The position numbers were made by a program, and so were the translations under genes. The notes beneath the pieces were generated by a model, which saw only the letters and a program-made list of their open reading frames with translations, did no database searches and was not told the DNA's origin. Positions 60,675-64,000 of a stretch of 64,000 nt of DNA are shown here, one piece after another (position 1 is the stretch's first letter; each line of letters opens with the position of its first letter). Location: positions 688,798 through 752,797 of the forward strand of contig DDVS01000002.1 of assembly GCA_002345565.1 (NCBI GenBank), written 5' to 3'. Source of the DNA: Flavobacteriales bacterium UBA2306 (GTDB lineage Bacteria > Bacteroidota > Bacteroidia > Flavobacteriales > Weeksellaceae).

Positions 60675-62816
60675 ATGAAAGCCATCATTGCAGAAAAACC
60701 GAGTGTGGCAAGAGAAATTGCCCATATTCTCAACGCCAACAATAAAAGAGACGGCTACTTTGAAGGAAACGGCTACTGTGTGACCTGGGCGTTAGGTCAT
60801 TTGCTATCATTGGGAATGCCGGAAGATTATGGTATCAGAGGCTTTAGCAAAGCCTCTCTGCCGATCTTTCCCAATCCCTTTATCCTTACTCCAAGAAAGC
60901 AAAAACCAGCCAATTCAAAAAACTACCAAGCAGACCCATCCGCCTTAAAGCAGCTCAAGATCATTAAAAATGTCTTCGGTCAATGCACGAGCATTATCGC
61001 TGCAACCGATGCAGGGAGGGAAGGCGAGCTGATCTTCCGTTATATCTATGATCATTTAAAATGCAAAAAACCATTTGAAAGGCTCTGGATCAGTTCACTG
61101 ACCGAAAAAGCCATACAAGAAGGCTTTAAAAATCTTAAACCCGGTTCAGATTTCGATGGTCTTTATGAAGCGGCAAAAGCCAGAAGCGAAGCCGACTGGC
61201 TGGTGGGCATCAATGCTACACAGGCATTAAGTATTGCAGCACACAACGATGTCTATTCCTTGGGCAGGGTTCAGACCCCAACATTAGCATTGATTTGCAA
61301 AAGATTTCAGGAGAACAAAGAGTTTAAACAAAAGAATTACTGGCAGATCCGGTTACAGCACCGGAAGGATTATTTAAATTTCAGAAGTCTTTCCAATCAG
61401 CAATGGGAAGATAAAAAACAGGCAGAGCAGATTTTAAAAGCGATAGAACGTGAGGGTAGAGCCACGGTAGAAGAGGTCTCCATCAACACGATCAAAGAAC
61501 AGTCTCCATTACTGTTTGACCTGACAGAATTACAGAAAGAAGCCAACCGAAAGCTGGGATTATCGGCAGATGAAGTATTACAGACTGCCCAAAGTCTTTA
61601 TGAAAAGAAGTTCATCACCTACCCGAGAACCGGAAGCAAATATATTCCTGAAGACCTTTGGTCAGAAATCCCTGAACTTGTAAGAATACTGAATCAATCC
61701 GACCTATTCAAGCGAGCGATAACAACACTAAAATTCGGCAATTTCAACAAACGCATTGTCAATGATCTCAAGGTCACAGACCATCATGGACTTTTACCGA
61801 CCACTAAAATACCATCCGCTTTGACCGCTATTGAAAAAGCGATTTACCATATGATCGTTTACCGCCTGCTTGAATCATTATCAGAGCACTGTTCCAAACA
61901 GAACACACACATCACAATAAAAGTTCATCATTATGACTTCAGTATCACAGGTTCAAAGATACTCCACAAAGGATGGCGAGTCATCAATGGTCTATTATCT
62001 GATGAGAAAAATCCAATCCAAGATAGCAATAGAAATAATAATATCAATTATAGCAATAATAATGAGATACAAGAACCCCAGCTCATTGAACTTCCGGAAT
62101 TCAAAAAAGGCGATGAGCTTAAAATCTCATCCACAGAACTACAGGAAAAACTGACCAGACCTCCCAAACTCTACACCGAAGCAGATCTTTTGTCTGCTAT
62201 GGAAAACGCAGGCAGGCAGATCGAAGACAAGGAACAACAAAAAGCTTTAGCCAACATTGGTATCGGTACTCCAGCAACTAGAGCCTCCATCATTGAAACC
62301 TTAATCACAAGAAATTACATCACCAGAAAAAGCAAAACGCTGATCCCAACCGACAAAGGCGAAAAGGTTTATGATCTTATCAAAGACCAAAAAATAGCCA
62401 ATGTCCAGATGACCGCAGAGTGGGAGAAGGCACTCCATCAAATTGAAACAAAAGAACTCGATTCAAAACAGTTCATCACTGATATTAAAAACTACACAGC
62501 AGAAATTACCCAAGAACTATTATCGCTCAACATTCCCCAAGAAAACATACCTGAACTCAAATGCCCCAAATGCTTACAGCAAAACCTCACCATCAAAGAA
62601 AAGATCGTCAAATGCCCGGATGAGCAATGCCAATGGATCTTATTCCGAGTTATATGCGGCATACAGCTCAGCATCAACCATATCACTTCCCTCATAACAA
62701 CAGGAAAAACACCACTCATCAAAAATATGAAAAGCAAAAACGGTAAAAAGTTTGATGCCTTTATAGTTTTCAATGATGATTTGACAACATCATTTAAATT
62801 TGAAAACAGGAGTTAG
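60675..62816 (+). CDS. topB: type IA DNA topoisomerase III
   Basis: 713 residues. Toprim domain (1-145) with A-E-K-P-S-V-A and D-A-G-R-E-G-E-L-I-F, central topoisomerase domain with S-L-G-R-V-Q-T-P-T-L-A-L, catalytic Tyr316 (F-I-T-Y-P-R-T-G-S), and a C-terminal zinc-ribbon remnant (L-K-C-P-K-C near 630). In CTnDOT-like elements the same gene (exc) is in the excision operon. It decatenates DNA during excision or transfer. Confidence 0.94.
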   Translation: MKAIIAEKPSVAREIAHILNANNKRDGYFEGNGYCVTWALGHLLSLGMPEDYGIRGFSKASLPIFPNPFILTPRKQKPANSKNYQADPSALKQLKIIKNVFGQCTSIIAATDAGREGELIFRYIYDHLKCKKPFERLWISSLTEKAIQEGFKNLKPGSDFDGLYEAAKARSEADWLVGINATQALSIAAHNDVYSLGRVQTPTLALICKRFQENKEFKQKNYWQIRLQHRKDYLNFRSLSNQQWEDKKQAEQILKAIEREGRATVEEVSINTIKEQSPLLFDLTELQKEANRKLGLSADEVLQTAQSLYEKKFITYPRTGSKYIPEDLWSEIPELVRILNQSDLFKRAITTLKFGNFNKRIVNDLKVTDHHGLLPTTKIPSALTAIEKAIYHMIVYRLLESLSEHCSKQNTHITIKVHHYDFSITGSKILHKGWRVINGLLSDEKNPIQDSNRNNNINYSNNNEIQEPQLIELPEFKKGDELKISSTELQEKLTRPPKLYTEADLLSAMENAGRQIEDKEQQKALANIGIGTPATRASIIETLITRNYITRKSKTLIPTDKGEKVYDLIKDQKIANVQMTAEWEKALHQIETKELDSKQFITDIKNYTAEITQELLSLNIPQENIPELKCPKCLQQNLTIKEKIVKCPDEQCQWILFRVICGIQLSINHITSLITTGKTPLIKNMKSKNGKKFDAFIVFNDDLTTSFKFENRS

Positions 62817-62841
62817 TTTTGCACATAATTTTATACCAGAT

Positions 62842-62861
62842 AAGCAGCCTTTTGGCTGCTT
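62842..62861. terminator. hairpin after topB
   Basis: AAGCAGCC-TTTT-GGCTGCTT is a perfect 8-bp stem, 25 bases after the stop; only a weak T run follows. Confidence 0.6.
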
Positions 62862-62884
62862 CTCGACTTTAAATTTTTCCAATT

Positions 62885-63037
62885 TTAATCCCCTTTCTCA
62901 TGTTCATGAGGTTTTAATTTTTGATGTTTAGGTTGATTGGGAGGCGTAACTCTCCTTCTTCTGTCGGGCTCACCACCTGGTTTTTTCGGTTTAAGTCCGG
63001 GCTTGATTGCTTCAATCGTGCTAATAGCAAAATGAAT
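62885..63037 (-). CDS. possible small Pro/Lys/Arg-rich protein (no clear start)
   Basis: A 50-codon minus-strand frame reads P-G-L-K-P-K-K-P-G-G-E-P-D-R-R-R-R-V-T-P-P and ends H-E-H-E-K-G-D. No ATG is in frame after the upstream TAA; an ATT start or truncation is possible. Composition (Pro, Lys, Arg, His) looks coding-like. Weakly supported. Confidence 0.35.
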   Translation of the reverse strand: MHFAISTIEAIKPGLKPKKPGGEPDRRRRVTPPNQPKHQKLKPHEHEKGD

Positions 63038-63138
63038 TGGTTAATAATTACTTTTGATATCAAAACAGATTAGTCTAAATCCTTTTCTTAAATGTTGTGA
63101 TTTAGTTATTAGTTTCATTGTATATTCTGAGTGGTATT
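63038..63138. other. short AT-rich spacer
   Basis: Includes TTTTGATATCAAAA, a perfect 14-base palindrome at about 63052-63065. No gene. Confidence 0.4.
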
Positions 63139-64000
63139 TTATCGTTCTTTTTTCATACCCATAATAATATCTTTTAAAATTTCAAATTCAGGATTGTCTA
63201 AAATATCTAAAGAATTATTTGTTGCCAATAATATTGATTCTCTGCATAGACTTATCCTTCGCAGCAAGGGTAACACGATCGAATTTCCGTGTTGAACATA
63301 TTTTTTTTATTTCATTATGGTTAACAAGTATCTTATATCCTTCACGACTGCTACCAATCAGAATACCTTTGTCTCTGAGGCTAAATACATGTTTACGAAT
63401 TGCTCTTTACTCAGCTTGGATTCCCTATTAACATTAAGATGTTAAATAAATTCCTGGGCTGTTGTATAATTCTTGTAATGATTGGCTTCATGATACCGAA
63501 CCAGTACTTTAAGAAAATTTATTGAATCCTGCATCTGTTGAGTTTCTGGAGATGCAGTATCAAGATAATCGAAAATACTTCGGAGACTGAGATCGGTTAT
63601 TGCCTGGCTATAAAACTCGTCAGCCTTTGATTCACTGTATTCATTGATTTTATAAACTTTTGGAAAATGATTAATACTAATGATTTTCCCGGATAAAATC
63701 TCCAAGAACTGCTGGGAATAATGACTATTTTTATGTTCGTCAAAAATACACCCTAAAGTTCCGGCAACAAAATCTGCAACTTGTACTCCTAATTCTTTAT
63801 CACTTTTATTGACAAAAAACTCAGAGCCTTCAAATAAAGTACGAATGTGATTTTGTCGTACATATTCTTTAAATTCAAGCATAAATTCATTGCCTCCATA
63901 TTCATCAACTTTAAGTTCCAATTGTGGAAATGTCTTATAAAGCTCTTTATACAGTATACCGTTCAAATATTTATAGAAAACTCGTAGTGCATTATTAAAT
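63139..64000 (-). pseudogene. DUF3800-like protein, decayed and cut by window edge
   Basis: The minus strand from the right edge is open to TAA 63442-63444. It carries D-K-E-L-G-V-Q-V-A-D-F-V-A-G-T, the late catalytic-type helix of DUF3800 (RNase H-like fold). After the TAA the same frame gives H-L-N-V-N-R-E-S-K-L-S-K-E-Q-F, then a shifted frame gives S-L-R-D-K-G-I-L-I-G-S-S-R-E-G-Y-K-I-L, then another shift before L-D-N-P-E-F-E-I-L-K-D-I-I and TAA at 63139. So at least one nonsense (CAA or similar to TAA) and two frameshifts. N-terminus lies beyond the window. Confidence 0.65.

Noticed and set aside
58746..62816. Suspicion that the TAG/TGA stops are recoded by an element tRNA
   Set aside because: No tRNA gene other than tRNA-Arg(UCG) was seen in the window, and all three stop types are affected.
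63219..63431. 70-codon plus-strand frame
   Set aside because: It is antisense to the DUF3800 pseudogene and has no coding features.
1..64000. CRISPR arrays, rRNA genes and insertion sequences
   Set aside because: No spaced repeats of CRISPR type, no rRNA sequence and no transposase gene were seen by reading.

Overview
The window looks like chromosome from a Chryseobacterium/Elizabethkingia-type member of the Flavobacteriia (Bacteroidota). The reasons are low GC, TAnnTTTG promoter boxes instead of classical -10 boxes, a Flavobacteriia-type housekeeping set, and accessory genes typical of Bacteroidota conjugative elements (RteC, MobC/TraG-like coupling protein, DUF1896, DUF3945, topoisomerase III, ORF6N). 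The assignment rests on gene content and sequence style only; no search was run.

Positions 1-16376 are ordinary chromosome. They hold the 5' tip of aroE, an aldo/keto reductase, a compact minus-strand group (APC permease, Mpo1-like protein, three-PAS histidine kinase, CheY-like receiver), three short uncharacterised genes, a Crp/Fnr regulator with a perfect TGTGA-N6-TCACA site next to a secreted DJ-1/PfpI protein, an ABM monooxygenase, a two-gene unit with a HEPN-like protein, and a large TPR protein followed by an outer-membrane barrel protein. Several REP-like intergenic repeats lie here.

At 16377-16450 is a tRNA-Arg(UCG). The 3' end of a large serine recombinase gene reads straight through it in antisense, so this looks like the left attachment site of an integrated element that runs to the right edge of the window and beyond it. 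No second copy of the tRNA end was noticed.

The element is a mosaic. Its transfer part is damaged: the relaxase is cut down to its C-terminal half, while the coupling protein is intact. Cargo follows in modules: arsenic (arsR, DUF6428, metallophosphatase, a GcvH-like lipoyl-carrier protein, ACR3); mercury or related thiophilic metal (ArsR-type regulator, MerT-MerP fusion, GDCCVxC protein); a Fur-family regulator with a DUF6660 protein; a zinc/cadmium/cobalt-type set (CzcA-TolC fusion, CzcB adaptor, isoprenylcysteine-methyltransferase-like protein, Zn/Cd P-type ATPase); and a higher-GC copper module of about 12 kb between two rteC copies. The copper module has an HMA-AraC regulator, CopA, CopZ, CopB, DUF3347 and DUF305 proteins, a haem-binding protein and a multicopper oxidase fused to a barrel. 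The right part has a huge methylase-helicase, DUF1896, a broken ORF6N gene, an HTH protein, DUF3945, topoisomerase III and a broken DUF3800 gene.

Two themes stand out. First, at least eight in-frame stop codons interrupt seven otherwise continuous reading frames inside the element, most explicable as C-to-T changes of CGA, CAA or CAG, and none was recognised in the flanking chromosome. Second, regulatory sites are legible: ArsR-type palindromes, an operator overlapping a leaderless start, and a 37-bp element with 21-bp spaced half-sites before both copA and copZ, beside the gene for a copper-domain AraC regulator.
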